Counted from the stretch's first letter, positions 12,260 to 21,255 are shown. The stretch: DNA of 37,809 nucleotides from Streptomyces sp. SM1 (GCF_002910825.1 NZ_NEUB01000917.1:1-37809), one strand, 5' to 3'. Program-made: numbers and translations. The notes: generated from the letters alone by a model not told the origin.

Positions 12260-12268
12260 TGTGGACAA
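12260..12268 (-). promoter_or_regulatory. Consensus DnaA box in oriC
   Basis: TGTGGACAA is an exact complement of the streptomycete consensus TTGTCCACA. It is the only exact match inside oriC and lies on the dnaA side. Confidence 0.9.
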
Positions 12269-12395
12269 GATCGGGACAACTTTCCGGTCCCCAGCATGTG
12301 GACGGAAAAAAGTAGCCGAATCTGTGGAGGACGGCCGTAACCCGGCTCTGAAATCGAACAGCGGGGGCGGCCGACGTACGGCTGGCGCACGAAGA

Positions 12396-12427
12396 AGGGC
12401 GCCTCCGGATCCCTCCGGAGGCGCCCT
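12396..12427 (-). terminator. dnaA terminator
   Basis: A perfect 13-base GC-rich stem (12396-12408 with 12415-12427) and a 6-base loop begin 17 bases beyond the dnaA stop. It should stop dnaA transcription before it enters oriC. Confidence 0.85.
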
Positions 12428-12444
12428 GGTCGGATCAGGGGCCC

Positions 12445-14403
12445 TCAGCCGGCCTTGATGCGGTTGGTGAGCTCGGTGACCTGGTTGTAGATCGAGCGCC
12501 GTTCGGCCATCAGATTGCGGATCTTCCGGTCGGCGTGCATCACCGTGGTGTGGTCGCGGCCGCCGAACAGCGCGCCGATCTTCGGCAGCGACAGGTCCGT
12601 CAGTTCCCGGCACAGGTACATGGCGATCTGCCGGGCGGTCACCAGCGCGCGTCCGCGCGAGGTGCCGCACAGGTCCTCCACCGTGAGGCCGAAGTAGTCG
12701 GCGGTGGCGCCCATGATGGCCGTGGAGGTGATCTCCGGGGCGGAGTCGTCGCCCCCGGGCATCAGATCCTTCAGGACGATCTCCGTCAGCCCCAGATCCA
12801 CCGGCTGCCGGTTGAGCGAGGCGAACGCCGTCACCCGGATCAGCGCGCCCTCCAGCTCACGGATGTTCCGCGAGATCCGGGAGGCGATGAACTCCAGTAC
12901 CTCCGGCGGGGCGTTGAGCTGCTCCTGCACCGCCTTCTTGCGCAGGATCGCGATGCGCGTCTCCAGCTCCGGCGGCTGGACGTCGGTGATCAGTCCCCAC
13001 TCGAAACGGTTCCGCAGCCGGTCCTCCAGCGTGACCAGCTGCTTGGGCGGCCGGTCGCTGGAGAGCACGATCTGCTTGTTGGCGTTGTGGAGGGTGTTGA
13101 AGGTGTGGAAGAACTCCTCCTGCGTCGACTCCTTGTCCGCCAGGAACTGGATGTCGTCGACGAGCAGGATGTCCATCTCGCGGTAGCGCTTGCGGAAGCT
13201 GTCGCCCTTGCCGTCGCGGATGGAGTTGATGAACTCGTTGGTGAACTCCTCCGAGCTCACGTACCGCACGCGCGTACCCGGGTAGAGGCTTCTCGCGTAG
13301 TGCCCGATCGCGTGCAGCAGATGGGTCTTGCCCAGGCCGGACTCCCCGTAGATGAACAGGGGGTTGTACGCCTTGGCCGGCGCCTCGGCGACCGCGACCG
13401 CGGCGGCGTGCGCGAAGCGGTTGGACGCGCCGATGACGAACGTGTCGAACAGGTACTTCGGGTTCAGCCGTGCGGTGGGCTCACCGGGGCCGGTGGCCGG
13501 GGCCGGCTGTGCCGCCAGCGGACCGGGCGCCCCGGTGGTGGGCAGGTTCGGACCCACGGGACCGCCGCGGTGGACATGTCCCGAGCCGGCGGGCAGTTCG
13601 CGGCGCCGGGCGTCGCGCTGGGCGTAGTCGCCGCGCGACGAGTCGTAGTCCGAGCGCTGCTGTTCGTAGGACGACGGCCGGTCCATCGGCTGCGGGCGGT
13701 AGTCCTGTGAGGGCGCGCCGCCGTAGCCGTCCTGGTGACCGTACGAGTCCTGCGGACCGTAACTCTCCTGCGACGGTGAGGCGTACGGGTCCCGCTCCGG
13801 GAAGCCGAGGCGCTGCTGCTGCCACCCGTAGTCCTCCTGCGGCGGCCGCGGCCAGGAGCCGGGCTCGGGCCGCTGGTACTCCGAGGGGTAGGCGGGGCGG
13901 GCCGTGGGGAGCTGGTCGCCGGACGGGCCCTGCTGTTGGTCGTTGCGACGGCGGCCATAGCCGTCGTAACCGTCGTACGGCTCGCGCCCCTCGTACGGCT
14001 CGCGCTCCTGCCGGTCCGGACGGTCGCGGTGGTCCGGACGGTCGGAACGGTCCTGGCGGACGGTGGGGAGCTCCGGCTCCTCGTAACGCTGCTGGGACCG
14101 GGGGACCGGCGGCGCGGAGGGCTCGCCGACGGTGTCGTCGACCGTGATCGCGATCCGGATCGGGCGGCCGCACTCGCGGCTCAGGCTCTCGCTGACGACG
14201 GGCGCGAGGCGGCCCTCGAGGACGCCCTTGGCGAACTCGTTCGGTACGGCGAGCAGAGCCGTGTCGGCGACCAGCGCCAGCGGCTGACAGCGCCGGATCC
14301 AGTGCTCGTCCTTGCCCTCTACTCCCTGTCCGCGGCCTTCACCGAGAAGTTGTTCCAGTACGCGTGGCCACACTGCGGCAAGATCGGCAGGTACGTCAGC
14401 CAC
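12445..14403 (-). CDS. dnaA: Chromosomal replication initiator DnaA
   Basis: This 652-aa AAA+ initiator binds DnaA boxes and opens oriC. Domain I covers about 1-90. Domain II is an unusually long low-complexity linker, about 91-310, rich in Asp, Arg, Tyr, Gln and Pro, as in other streptomycetes. The ATPase domain has Walker [10 protein letters not shown] at 353-361 and Walker [11 protein letters not shown] near 412-421. Domain IV at the C-terminus carries the box-binding signature [15 protein letters not shown]. The start is GTG 14403 ([10 protein letters not shown]), with no strong ribosome-binding site and a leader of about 95 bases. The promoter at 14506-14535 abuts two DnaA boxes, indicating autoregulation. 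Confidence 0.98.
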   Translation of the reverse strand: MADVPADLAAVWPRVLEQLLGEGRGQGVEGKDEHWIRRCQPLALVADTALLAVPNEFAKGVLEGRLAPVVSESLSRECGRPIRIAITVDDTVGEPSAPPVPRSQQRYEEPELPTVRQDRSDRPDHRDRPDRQEREPYEGREPYDGYDGYGRRRNDQQQGPSGDQLPTARPAYPSEYQRPEPGSWPRPPQEDYGWQQQRLGFPERDPYASPSQESYGPQDSYGHQDGYGGAPSQDYRPQPMDRPSSYEQQRSDYDSSRGDYAQRDARRRELPAGSGHVHRGGPVGPNLPTTGAPGPLAAQPAPATGPGEPTARLNPKYLFDTFVIGASNRFAHAAAVAVAEAPAKAYNPLFIYGESGLGKTHLLHAIGHYARSLYPGTRVRYVSSEEFTNEFINSIRDGKGDSFRKRYREMDILLVDDIQFLADKESTQEEFFHTFNTLHNANKQIVLSSDRPPKQLVTLEDRLRNRFEWGLITDVQPPELETRIAILRKKAVQEQLNAPPEVLEFIASRISRNIRELEGALIRVTAFASLNRQPVDLGLTEIVLKDLMPGGDDSAPEITSTAIMGATADYFGLTVEDLCGTSRGRALVTARQIAMYLCRELTDLSLPKIGALFGGRDHTTVMHADRKIRNLMAERRSIYNQVTELTNRIKAG

Positions 14404-14505
14404 AGGGCACGCTCTCTCACAGGTCCCTCGATCGTGTGATGCGGAGGACGGGTCGGGATGTAAATCGGGTGGTGGAGGGTCAAGGGAACGAATCGGAGTT
14501 CAGCC

Positions 14506-14535
14506 ACGGTAGTCAGCGCGGCCGGTATGGTTCAA
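14506..14535 (-). promoter_or_regulatory. dnaA promoter
   Basis: On the minus strand TTGAAC (14535-14530) and TACCGT (14511-14506) are separated by 18 bases, a housekeeping-type promoter. The predicted transcript start is near 14499. Confidence 0.6.
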
Positions 14536-14539
14536 GTTG

Positions 14540-14560
14540 TTGTCCCCAGGCTGTGGACAA
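14540..14560. promoter_or_regulatory. DnaA-box pair at the dnaA promoter
   Basis: TTGTCCCCA (14540-14548, plus, one mismatch) and TGTGGACAA (14552-14560, minus, exact) face each other 3 bases apart. They lie immediately upstream of the dnaA -35. This matches the DnaA autoregulatory site known from Streptomyces dnaA promoters. Confidence 0.8.
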
Positions 14561-14582
14561 GTGTCTCCCGGCGACCGCTGGT

Positions 14583-14612
14583 TTGACCGAATGGCGCAGC
14601 CGCGCGTACCGT
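14583..14612 (+). promoter_or_regulatory. rpmH operon promoter
   Basis: TTGACC (14583-14588) and TACCGT (14607-14612) are 18 bases apart, the same spacing and -10 as the divergent dnaA promoter. It would start transcription of rpmH-rnpA-yidD-yidC-khpB about 160 bases before rpmH. The leader between holds no other feature I can name. Confidence 0.6.
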
Positions 14613-14779
14613 AAACAGGTCGAGTTGTCGATGGCTGCTGCCGCCTGCCTCCGATGGGCACAGATCGCGCAAGATGATCGGTCAGCGGTGCACTCGGGCG
14701 TAAACGCGAGCTACTCGTGGGCGCACGGTGACAGCCAGGACGGCACCCCGCAAACACCGATTCTTTCTGGAGCCCCCGA

Positions 14780-14917
14780 GTGAGCAAGCGCACCTTCCAG
14801 CCGAACAACCGCCGCCGCGCCAAGACCCACGGCTTCCGGTTGCGTATGCGCACCCGTGCCGGCCGCGCGATCCTCGCGACCCGCCGCAGCAAGGGTCGCG
14901 CCCGTCTGTCCGCCTGA
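14780..14917 (+). CDS. rpmH: 50S ribosomal protein L34
   Basis: This 45-aa gene starts at GTG 14780 with TGGAG upstream and encodes [20 protein letters not shown] after the first residue. The product is very rich in Arg and Lys and ends in GRARLSA. L34 is a small large-subunit protein bound to 23S rRNA. rnpA follows after 21 bases, and the pair is conserved beside dnaA in almost all bacteria. Confidence 0.98.
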   Translation: MSKRTFQPNNRRRAKTHGFRLRMRTRAGRAILATRRSKGRARLSA

Positions 14918-14938
14918 TCCCGGTCAGGTCGTGAAGTC

Positions 14939-15307
14939 GTGCTGCCCACCGACAACCGGCTGAGGCGGCGCGAGGACTTCGCGACCGCGGTACGACGAGG
15001 GCGCCGGGCCGGGCGCCGGCATCTCGTCGTCCACCTTCGTAGCGGTGCAACGGACCCGCATGCGCCTGGGGAGAGCGCTCCCCCGGCGCGTGCGGGTTTC
15101 GTCGTGAGCAAGGCGGTGGGTGGCGCGGTGGTGCGCAACAAGGTGAAGCGCAGGCTGCGTCATCTGATGCGCGAACGAGTCGACCAGCTGCCCCCCGGTA
15201 GCCTGGTAGTCGTACGAGCGCTGCCCGGTGCGGGCGACGCCGACCATGCACAACTGGCCCAAGACCTGGACGCCGCCCTGCGGCGGCTGGGAGGGGGCGC
15301 GCGATGA
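14939..15307 (+). CDS. rnpA: Ribonuclease P protein component
   Basis: The 122-aa basic protein supports the RNase P RNA in maturing the 5' ends of tRNAs. It starts at GTG 14939 with [20 protein letters not shown]. The signature RNR-type region appears as [21 protein letters not shown], with the basic helix that contacts pre-tRNA and the catalytic RNA. Its stop overlaps the yidD start by 4 bases (ATGA), so the two genes are translationally coupled. Confidence 0.96.
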   Translation: MLPTDNRLRRREDFATAVRRGRRAGRRHLVVHLRSGATDPHAPGESAPPARAGFVVSKAVGGAVVRNKVKRRLRHLMRERVDQLPPGSLVVVRALPGAGDADHAQLAQDLDAALRRLGGGAR

Positions 15308-15678
15308 AGTACCCACTGCTGGCTCTGATCAAGATCTACCAGTGGACGATCAGTCCACTGCTGGGGCCGGTGTGCAAGTACTACCCGTCGTGTTCCCACT
15401 ACGGCTTCACGGCCATCGACCGGCACGGTGCCTTCAAGGGCACAGCACTCACGGCCTGGCGCATTCTGCGGTGCAATCCGTGGTCGCTGGGCGGTGTGGA
15501 CCATGTTCCGCCGCGCAAGCGTCCGCGGTGGCACGAAATGCTGCGTAACGCCTGGCGTGCACGCAAGGGCGGGACCTCCGCCGCCGAACCGGCCACCGAG
15601 GGACAGACTTCCCCCACAGGTCCGACGAGTCCTTCGAGCCCGGCCGCAGAGACCCCGTCCCATGCCCAAGGAGCATGA
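15304..15678 (+). CDS. yidD: Membrane protein insertion efficiency factor YidD
   Basis: The 124-aa product has the YidD domain in its first 75 residues. The family motifs are [18 protein letters not shown] and [17 protein letters not shown], with the conserved Cys residues. The N-terminus is amphipathic and membrane-associated. The tail from about residue 80 is a disordered Ala/Thr/Pro-rich extension typical of actinobacteria. YidD assists membrane insertion by YidC, which is encoded 3 bases downstream. Confidence 0.95.
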   Translation: MKYPLLALIKIYQWTISPLLGPVCKYYPSCSHYGFTAIDRHGAFKGTALTAWRILRCNPWSLGGVDHVPPRKRPRWHEMLRNAWRARKGGTSAAEPATEGQTSPTGPTSPSSPAAETPSHAQGA

Positions 15679-15681
15679 TTA

Positions 15682-16950
15682 GTGGACACGATTGCCAGCC
15701 TCTTCAGCTTCATCACAACCCCTGTCTCCTGGGTCATCGTCCAGTTCCACAGCGTGTACGGCGCCCTTTTCGGCCCTGACACCGGATGGGCCTGGGGCCT
15801 GTCCATCGTGTCCCTGGTGATTCTGATCCGTATCTGCCTGATCCCGCTCTTCGTGAAGCAGATCAAGGCGACGCGTGCGATGCAGACGCTCCAGCCGGAG
15901 ATGAAGAAGATCCAGGAGCGCTACAAGAACGACCGGCAGCGCCAGTCCGAAGAGATGATGAAGCTCTACAAGGAGACGGGTACCAACCCGCTCTCCTCGT
16001 GTCTTCCCATCCTGGCCCAGTCGCCGTTCTTCTTCGCCCTGTACCACGTGCTCAACAGCATCGCGTCGAACGACACCGTCGGCGTGATCAACGAGCGTCT
16101 GCTCGAGAGCGCGCAGAAGGCCCACATCTTCGGTGCCCCGCTCGCGGCGAAGTTCACGGACAGCTCGGACAAGGTCGAGGCGCTGAACTCCTCGCTGACC
16201 GACGTCCGCATCGTCACCGCGATCATGATCGTCCTGATGTCGGCGTCGCAGTTCTACACGCAGCGCCAGCTGATGACGAAGAACGTCGACACCTCGGTCA
16301 AGACGCCGTTCATGCAGCAGCAGAAGATGCTGATGTACGTCTTCCCCATCATGTTCGCCGTCTTCGGCATCAACTTCCCGGTCGGTGTCCTCGTCTACTG
16401 GCTGACCACCAACGTGTGGACCATGGGCCAGCAGATGTACGTCATCCACAACAACCCCACGCCGGGTTCCAAGGCCCAGTCCGCGTACCTGGAGCGCCTC
16501 TCCAAGCACGTCACCCGGCACGGCAGGACCCGTAACCGGCGTGAGCGCGCCATCGTCAAGGCCATCGTCGCCAAGGGCCGGGACCGCAACGAGTACGAGC
16601 GCAAGTTCATCAACGGTCTGAACAAGGCAGGCCTCGCGGCTCAGACCGACGGCATGGTGATCAAGAGCGAGGGCACGGCCGCGGCACAGGCGGAGGACGG
16701 TACGGCCACCGGAGCCGTCCCCAAGCGGCAGCAGCCCAAGCGGCAGAGCAAGTCCCAGCGCCAGTCCGGCACGGCCAAGGCGGCGGACGAGCCCACCACG
16801 TCGCTCACCAAGTCCGACGCGCCCGAGGACAGCAAGCCTGCCTCCGCTGCCGCGAAGGGCAACGCCAAGCCCGGCGGCAGTACCCGCAGCAAGGCCCAGT
16901 CCGGACAGCGCAAGGGCCCGCAGCGGCCCAAGTCCCCGTCCAAGAAGTAA
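15682..16950 (+). CDS. yidC: Membrane protein insertase YidC/Oxa1
   Basis: The 422-aa insertase integrates membrane proteins alone or with SecYEG. It starts at GTG 15682 with AAGGAG 8 bases upstream, 3 bases after the yidD stop. Hydrophobic segments occur at about 8-30, 36-58, 105-125, 170-190 and 215-245. Arg50 at the end of [10 protein letters not shown] is the conserved groove arginine. There is no large periplasmic domain as in E. coli. The C-terminal 130 residues are a basic Lys/Ser/Ala-rich tail that probably contacts the ribosome. Confidence 0.96.
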   Translation: MDTIASLFSFITTPVSWVIVQFHSVYGALFGPDTGWAWGLSIVSLVILIRICLIPLFVKQIKATRAMQTLQPEMKKIQERYKNDRQRQSEEMMKLYKETGTNPLSSCLPILAQSPFFFALYHVLNSIASNDTVGVINERLLESAQKAHIFGAPLAAKFTDSSDKVEALNSSLTDVRIVTAIMIVLMSASQFYTQRQLMTKNVDTSVKTPFMQQQKMLMYVFPIMFAVFGINFPVGVLVYWLTTNVWTMGQQMYVIHNNPTPGSKAQSAYLERLSKHVTRHGRTRNRRERAIVKAIVAKGRDRNEYERKFINGLNKAGLAAQTDGMVIKSEGTAAAQAEDGTATGAVPKRQQPKRQSKSQRQSGTAKAADEPTTSLTKSDAPEDSKPASAAAKGNAKPGGSTRSKAQSGQRKGPQRPKSPSKK

Positions 16951-16965
16951 GAAGGAGTCCATCCC

Positions 16966-17478
16966 GTGACGGAAGGCACCACCGCCGCCGCTGCCGAGGG
17001 CGCAGACACCCTGACCCGCCTGGAGCAGGAGGGTGAGATTGCGGCGGACTACCTGGAGGGTCTGCTCGACATCGCCGACCTCGACGGCGACATCGACATG
17101 GACGTCGAGGCCGACCGCGCCTCTGTCTCGATCATCAGCGACTCGGGCGGCCGGGATCTGCAGAAGCTGGTGGGCCGTGAGGGTGAGGTACTGGAGGCGC
17201 TCCAGGAGCTCACGCGTCTGGCCGTGCACCGGGAGACCGGGGATCGCAGCCGGCTGATGCTCGACATCGACGGTTTCCGGGCCAGGAAGCGCACCGAGCT
17301 GTCCGAGATCGGTGCGAAGGCGGCCGCCGAGGCCAGGAGCAGCGGCAATCCCGTGAGGCTCGACCCGATGACGCCGTTCGAGCGCAAGGTCGTCCACGAC
17401 GCGGTCAAGACAGCCGGCCTGCGCAGCGAGTCCGAGGGCGAGGAGCCGCAGCGCTTCGTCGTCGTGCTTCCCGCCTGA
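16966..17478 (+). CDS. khpB: RNA-binding protein KhpB/Jag (KH and R3H domains)
   Basis: The 170-aa product has a KH domain with a GxxG-type loop in KLVGREGEVLEAL (about 66-78). It is followed by an R3H domain at about 115-168 containing FERKVVHDAV, the Arg-x3-His pair, and SEGEEPQRFVVVLP. These proteins bind RNA and in Firmicutes affect cell division and elongation; the role in Streptomyces is unproven. GAAGGAG precedes the GTG start 15 bases after yidC. A strong terminator follows the gene and closes the operon. Confidence 0.95.
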   Translation: MTEGTTAAAAEGADTLTRLEQEGEIAADYLEGLLDIADLDGDIDMDVEADRASVSIISDSGGRDLQKLVGREGEVLEALQELTRLAVHRETGDRSRLMLDIDGFRARKRTELSEIGAKAAAEARSSGNPVRLDPMTPFERKVVHDAVKTAGLRSESEGEEPQRFVVVLPA

Positions 17479-17495
17479 TCGGCTCCACGTTCCAC

Positions 17496-17530
17496 GGCCC
17501 CGTCTGTCGCGCAGACGGGGCCGAGTTTTG
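17496..17530 (+). terminator. Terminator of the rpmH-khpB operon
   Basis: A perfect 11-base stem (17496-17506 with 17512-17522), a 5-base loop and GAGTTTTG downstream form a classical terminator 18 bases after khpB. rsmG must therefore have its own promoter or depend on read-through. Confidence 0.9.
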
Positions 17531-17598
17531 CCAGCCTGATAGTTCTGGTTCTGGTGTCGGCGCCCCGTGCCGGCACGGCACGGAAGGACGGTCCCCCA

Positions 17599-18318
17599 GT
17601 GACGGAGGCAGCGGAGCTTCCCCCTGCGCCCGAGCAGGCACGTGAGGTGTTCGGTGATCGCTTCGCGGACGTGGTCCGGTACGCCGAGCTGCTCGCCGAG
17701 GCGGGCGTGCAGCGAGGCCTGATCGGTCCGCGGGAGGTGCCCCGTCTGTGGGAGAGGCATCTGCTGAACTGCGCGGTGCTCTCGGAAGTCGTACCCGAGG
17801 GCGTGACGGTGTGCGATGTCGGCTCGGGAGCCGGTCTGCCGGGCATTCCCCTGGCGCTGGTCCGGGAAGACCTCAAGATCACTCTGTTGGAGCCGCTGCT
17901 TCGGCGTACCAACTTCCTCACCGAGGTCGTGGAGCTGCTCGGCCTCGACCACGTCACGGTGGTGCGGGGCCGGGCGGAGGAGGTCATGGGGAAGCTGCCG
18001 CCGGTGCACGTGGTGACCGCCCGCGCCGTGGCCCCCCTCGACCGTCTGGCCACGTGGGGCATTCCTCTCCTGCGGCCGTACGGGGAGATGCTCGCACTCA
18101 AGGGCGACACCGCCGAGGAGGAGCTGAAGAGTGCCACCGCGGCGTTGAGCAAGCTCGGTGCCGTGGCGACATCGATCGTGCATGTGGGCGAGGGCGTCGT
18201 GGACCCGATGTCCACCGTGGTGAAGGTCGAGGTCGGGGAGAGCCCCGGCGGAGTGCGGTTCGCGGCCAAACGAGCGAAGGCGGCGCGTGCGGGGCGGGTT
18301 CGACGTCGGCGCGGATAG
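17599..18318 (+). CDS. rsmG: 16S rRNA (guanine527-N7)-methyltransferase
   Basis: The 239-aa enzyme methylates G527 of 16S rRNA using S-adenosylmethionine; loss in Streptomyces gives low-level streptomycin resistance. The SAM motif is VCDVGSGAGLPGIPLAL, followed by LLEPLLRRTNFL and ARAVAPLDRLATW. I choose GTG 17599 (VTEAAELPPAPEQ), which has GGAAGGA about 11 bases upstream. A GTG at 17554 in frame lacks such a site. The C-terminus is basic (RAGRVRRRRG). Confidence 0.95.
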   Translation: MTEAAELPPAPEQAREVFGDRFADVVRYAELLAEAGVQRGLIGPREVPRLWERHLLNCAVLSEVVPEGVTVCDVGSGAGLPGIPLALVREDLKITLLEPLLRRTNFLTEVVELLGLDHVTVVRGRAEEVMGKLPPVHVVTARAVAPLDRLATWGIPLLRPYGEMLALKGDTAEEELKSATAALSKLGAVATSIVHVGEGVVDPMSTVVKVEVGESPGGVRFAAKRAKAARAGRVRRRRG

Positions 18319-18450
18319 CGGGCGGATCCGTTTCCCTCCAGTTCGATGGGCGCATGGCCCGTTCTGAGGGTCGGGCGTACTCCACACAAGCTGCCAAACC
18401 CGTACATGCCGGAGTGTCGCGGCAGCGTGGGCTCCGCTGCTGTGCATCGT

Positions 18451-18464
18451 GTTTCACGTGAAAC
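18451..18464. promoter_or_regulatory. parS site upstream of parA
   Basis: This is the exact 14-base palindrome GTTTCACGTGAAAC recognised by ParB. Confidence 0.95.
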
Positions 18465-18595
18465 GTCGCTCACTGCTGCACGGCATCATCAGTCGGGGCC
18501 GCGCCGCGGCCGAACCCCGTGACCGGAAACCCCTCGGGTCTCTCGGAGAAGGGCCCGTTCCCGACGAGCCACCGCACGCCTCAAGGGGCACGGAG

Positions 18596-18622
18596 TTGTC
18601 CACAGAGGTGGATTTCTCCACA
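18596..18622 (+). promoter_or_regulatory. DnaA boxes in the parAB leader
   Basis: TTGTCCACA (18596-18604, exact) and TTCTCCACA (18614-18622, one mismatch) lie in the same orientation, about 85 bases before the parA start. A regulatory role is inferred. Confidence 0.55.
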
Positions 18623-18706
18623 GAACGTCAGGCCTCACTGGTTCGCGACCCCGAAGGCATGGGAGGCTCTGTTCATTGCGAGCCTGAAGTCGAGGAGAGT
18701 GAATCC

Positions 18707-19735
18707 TTGCGGTCCGACGCCAACATCGCGGGACCGATGACCGACCCGGTCCCCGGTCCCCGTACCGAATCGATGGGGGCGGATGTTTCACGTGAAACAC
18801 CGCCTCCGATGGACGACACTCCCATCGGTCGTGCTGCCCAACTGGCAGTGGAGGCTCTGGGCCGTGCCGGTGAGGGCCTGCCGCGGCCGGAGCAGACACG
18901 CGTCATCGTGGTCGCCAACCAGAAGGGCGGCGTCGGTAAGACGACGACCACCGTCAACCTTGCGGCGTCACTGGCTCTGCACGGTGCGCGCGTCCTGGTG
19001 ATCGATCTCGACCCCCAGGGCAATGCGTCCACAGCCCTGGGTATCGACCACCACGCCGAAGTTCCCTCCATCTACGACGTCCTGGTGGAGAGCAGACCGC
19101 TTGCCGAGGTTGTCCAGCCGGTCCCCGATGTCGAGGGTCTCTTCTGCGCCCCTGCCACCATCGATCTCGCCGGTGCGGAGATCGAACTGGTGTCGCTGGT
19201 GGCGCGGGAGAGCCGGCTGCAGCGGGCCATCCAGGCCTACGAGCAGCCGCTGGACTACATCCTCATCGACTGCCCGCCGTCCCTGGGTCTGCTCACGGTG
19301 AACGCGTTGGTGGCCGGCCAGGAGGTACTGATCCCGATCCAGTGCGAGTACTACGCGCTGGAAGGGCTGGGTCAGCTGCTTCGCAATGTCGATCTGGTGC
19401 GGGGCCACCTCAACCCCGCCCTGCATGTGTCGACGATCCTGCTCACTATGTACGACGGCCGGACGCGGCTCGCGTCGCAGGTAGCGGACGAGGTACGCAC
19501 CCACTTCGGCGAGGAGGTCCTGCGGACGAGCATCCCGCGCTCCGTCCGTATCTCGGAGGCGCCGAGTTATGGGCAGACGGTACTGACCTACGATCCTGGA
19601 TCGAGCGGTGCCCTCTCCTACTTCGAGGCGGCACGGGAGATCGCGCTGAGAGGTGTCGGCGTCCGCTATGACGCATCACAGGCACACATCGGCGCACAGC
19701 AGAATGATCCGAGCATGGTGGAGGGTGTTCAGTGA
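18707..19735 (+). CDS. parA: Chromosome partitioning ATPase ParA
   Basis: This Walker-type ATPase works with ParB and parS to place chromosomes during sporulation septation. The deviant Walker A is KGGVGKTT at 73-80. [16 protein letters not shown] follows, then the switch region [12 protein letters not shown] prefer TTG 18707, with GAGGAGAG about 8 bases upstream and good codon bias beginning there, giving 342 aa. ATG 18737 (332 aa) is the main alternative. The frame remains open to 18449, but that start is a translated parS (MFHVKR). Residues VSRET (27-31) are encoded by a second parS. parB overlaps by 4 bases (GTGA). Confidence 0.93.
   Translation: MRSDANIAGPMTDPVPGPRTESMGADVSRETPPPMDDTPIGRAAQLAVEALGRAGEGLPRPEQTRVIVVANQKGGVGKTTTTVNLAASLALHGARVLVIDLDPQGNASTALGIDHHAEVPSIYDVLVESRPLAEVVQPVPDVEGLFCAPATIDLAGAEIELVSLVARESRLQRAIQAYEQPLDYILIDCPPSLGLLTVNALVAGQEVLIPIQCEYYALEGLGQLLRNVDLVRGHLNPALHVSTILLTMYDGRTRLASQVADEVRTHFGEEVLRTSIPRSVRISEAPSYGQTVLTYDPGSSGALSYFEAAREIALRGVGVRYDASQAHIGAQQNDPSMVEGVQ
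18785..18798. promoter_or_regulatory. parS site inside parA
   Basis: An exact GTTTCACGTGAAAC lies within codons 27-31 of parA, in its disordered N-terminus, and is read as Val-Ser-Arg-Glu-Thr. Confidence 0.95.
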
Positions 19736-20823
19736 GTGATCGACGGAGGGGACTGGGCCGTGGTCTCGGTGCACTGATCCCTGGCCCGACAGAGAAGACG
19801 GCCCCGCCGGGGGCAGGTGCCGTCTCCACGTCCCCTGCCTCGGTACCGGTGCTGCCGAACGAGCGTGGGGTCGCGGCCGCGAAGGTTGCCACACTGCCGC
19901 CTGTTCCACGTGAAACGGAGGAGACCCCGGAGACGGGTACGGCGGCCGTCCCCTCGCCGCCCATGGGGGCCTACTTCGCTGAGATCCCTCTCGACGCCAT
20001 CACACCGAACCCCCGGCAGCCGCGTGAGGTCTTCGACGAGGACGCGCTGTCCGAGCTGATCACCTCCATCAAGGAGGTCGGTCTTCTCCAGCCGGTCGTG
20101 GTACGACAGGTCGGGCCGGAGCGGTATGAGCTCATCATGGGTGAACGCCGGTGGCGGGCTTGCCATGAGGCGGGTCTCGAGGCCATCCCGGCGATCGTGC
20201 GAGCCACGGACGACGAGAAGCTCCTCCTGGACGCGCTGTTGGAGAACCTGCACCGCGCTCAGCTCAATCCGCTGGAAGAGGCTGCCGCCTACGACCAGTT
20301 GCTGAAGGACTTCAACTGCACGCATGACCAGCTGGCGGATCGCATCGGCCGGTCCCGCCCACAGGTGTCCAACACCCTGAGGCTGCTGAAGCTCTCGCCC
20401 ACCGTTCAGCGCCGCGTCGCCGCCGGTGTGCTGTCCGCCGGACACGCACGCGCCCTGCTGTCCGTCGAGGACTCCGAGGAGCAGGACCGGCTGGCCCACC
20501 GGATCGTGGCGGAAGGTCTCTCGGTGCGGGCCGTCGAGGAGATCGTGACCCTGATGGGATCACGGCCTCAGAAGGCCCAGCGTTCGAAGGGACCGCGGGC
20601 CGGCGCTCTCGTGTCGCCGGCGCTGACGGGCCTGGCGACGCGTCTGTCGGACCGGTTCGAGACTCGGGTGAAGGTCGACCTGGGGCAGAGGAAGGGCAAG
20701 ATCACCGTCGAGTTCGCCTCGATGGAGGACCTCGAGCGCATCCTCGGCACCCTTGCTCCGGGCGAGGGGCCCGTACTGCAGAAGAGCCTGGTGGAGGACG
20801 ACTCCAAGGAGGCCGGGTCCTGA
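19732..20823 (+). CDS. parB: Chromosome partitioning protein ParB
   Basis: The 363-aa CTP-dependent DNA clamp loads at parS and spreads to form the centromere complex. The N-terminus [15 protein letters not shown] is the ParA-stimulating peptide. The CTP-binding region includes [11 protein letters not shown] (about 93-103), GERRWRA (137-143) and [14 protein letters not shown] (171-184). The parS-binding helix-turn-helix contains [21 protein letters not shown]. The C-terminal dimerisation domain covers about 300-363. The GTG start overlaps the parA stop (GTGA), with GGAGGG upstream. Codons 58-62 contain a variant parS. A strong terminator follows. Confidence 0.97.
   Translation: MSDRRRGLGRGLGALIPGPTEKTAPPGAGAVSTSPASVPVLPNERGVAAAKVATLPPVPRETEETPETGTAAVPSPPMGAYFAEIPLDAITPNPRQPREVFDEDALSELITSIKEVGLLQPVVVRQVGPERYELIMGERRWRACHEAGLEAIPAIVRATDDEKLLLDALLENLHRAQLNPLEEAAAYDQLLKDFNCTHDQLADRIGRSRPQVSNTLRLLKLSPTVQRRVAAGVLSAGHARALLSVEDSEEQDRLAHRIVAEGLSVRAVEEIVTLMGSRPQKAQRSKGPRAGALVSPALTGLATRLSDRFETRVKVDLGQRKGKITVEFASMEDLERILGTLAPGEGPVLQKSLVEDDSKEAGS
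19903..19916. promoter_or_regulatory. Variant parS site inside parB
   Basis: GTTCCACGTGAAAC differs from the consensus at one base. It lies in the linker between the ParA-stimulating peptide and the CTPase domain and is read as Val-Pro-Arg-Glu-Thr. Confidence 0.75.
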
Positions 20824-20860
20824 GCCGTCGGCTGATGCGGCCGAGCCGATCAGCTGCCCG

Positions 20861-20909
20861 GGTGGACCGTGTCCGGTGTGTACCGGACACGGTCCACCCT
20901 TTGCTTTTT
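20861..20909 (+). terminator. parAB terminator
   Basis: A perfect 17-base stem (20861-20877 with 20882-20898), a 4-base loop and a T-rich tail to 20909 form the strongest terminator in the window. It begins 38 bases after parB. Confidence 0.95.
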
Positions 20910-21003
20910 GGCGGTATCGATGGAATCGCTTCATGGATACGATGCGTTTGGACAGGGCGCATCCACCCGGCAACACCTCTCAGAGCAAGGCAGGAGCCTG
21001 CGC

Positions 21004-21255
21004 ATGATGAGCCGCACCGGATTGGTGAGCGCAGGGCTGGGGGTGGGTGCCGTCACCGGCTTCATCGGGAGCCTGCTCAGGGAACGGGGCGCTCTGACAG
21101 CCGCCCGTGAGGCAGCGGGCGAAGGAAGCGAGGAACAGCCTTCATGGGCCGTCGGCTCGTACCGCTCACGCTGGACAACCTTCAGGATCTCCCCCAGCGC
21201 TGCCGTTCGTGTGTCTTCTGGGAGCGGGATCCCGTCAGCGGCGAGGCAGCGGTAA
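21004..21255 (+). CDS. Possible small membrane protein overlapping the GNAT gene
   Basis: A reading frame of 83 codons starts at ATG 21004 or 21007. GGCAGGAG lies about 7 bases upstream, a better start signal than that of the next gene. The first 25 residues (SRTGLVSAGLGVGAVTGFIG) look like a membrane segment, followed by a charged stretch. The frame then overlaps the first 112 bases of the GNAT gene, where its composition follows the other frame, so the C-terminal third may be meaningless. It could be a genuine coupled small protein or a chance reading of the leader. Confidence 0.3.
   Translation: MMSRTGLVSAGLGVGAVTGFIGSLLRERGALTAAREAAGEGSEEQPSWAVGSYRSRWTTFRISPSAAVRVSSGSGIPSAARQR

Larger units (their letters stand above)
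11700..12395. other. oriC: Chromosomal replication origin oriC
   Basis: This intergenic region between dnaN and dnaA is packed with DnaA boxes. Against TTGTCCACA or TTATCCACA I count eleven with at most one mismatch. They begin at 11759(+), 11824(-), 11833(-), 11871(+), 11898(-), 11918(-), 12089(-), 12110(-), 12142(-), 12179(+) and 12260(-); only the last is a perfect match. About ten more have two mismatches (for example 11934, 11999, 12077, 12165, 12191, 12203, 12211, 12239, 12297). Box number, preference for G at position 3 and the dnaN-oriC-dnaA setting match known streptomycete origins. No open reading frame here is supported. Confidence 0.95.
18319..18706. other. parAB upstream regulatory region
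   Basis: This 388-base stretch has no gene. The reading frame open from 18449 begins inside a parS site and shows noncoding third-position composition until about 18700. It contains parS at 18451-18464, an exact DnaA box at 18596-18604 and a one-mismatch box at 18614-18622. The parAB promoters must lie here, but I cannot assign their -10 boxes with confidence. Confidence 0.6.

Noticed and set aside
15679-18447. A 922-codon minus-strand open frame opposite yidC, khpB and rsmG
   Set aside because: Antisense shadow; it crosses a clear terminator and three conserved genes.
18449-18706. N-terminal extension of ParA starting MFHVKR
   Set aside because: The start is a translated parS palindrome, no ribosome-binding site precedes it, and codon bias is noncoding until about 18700.
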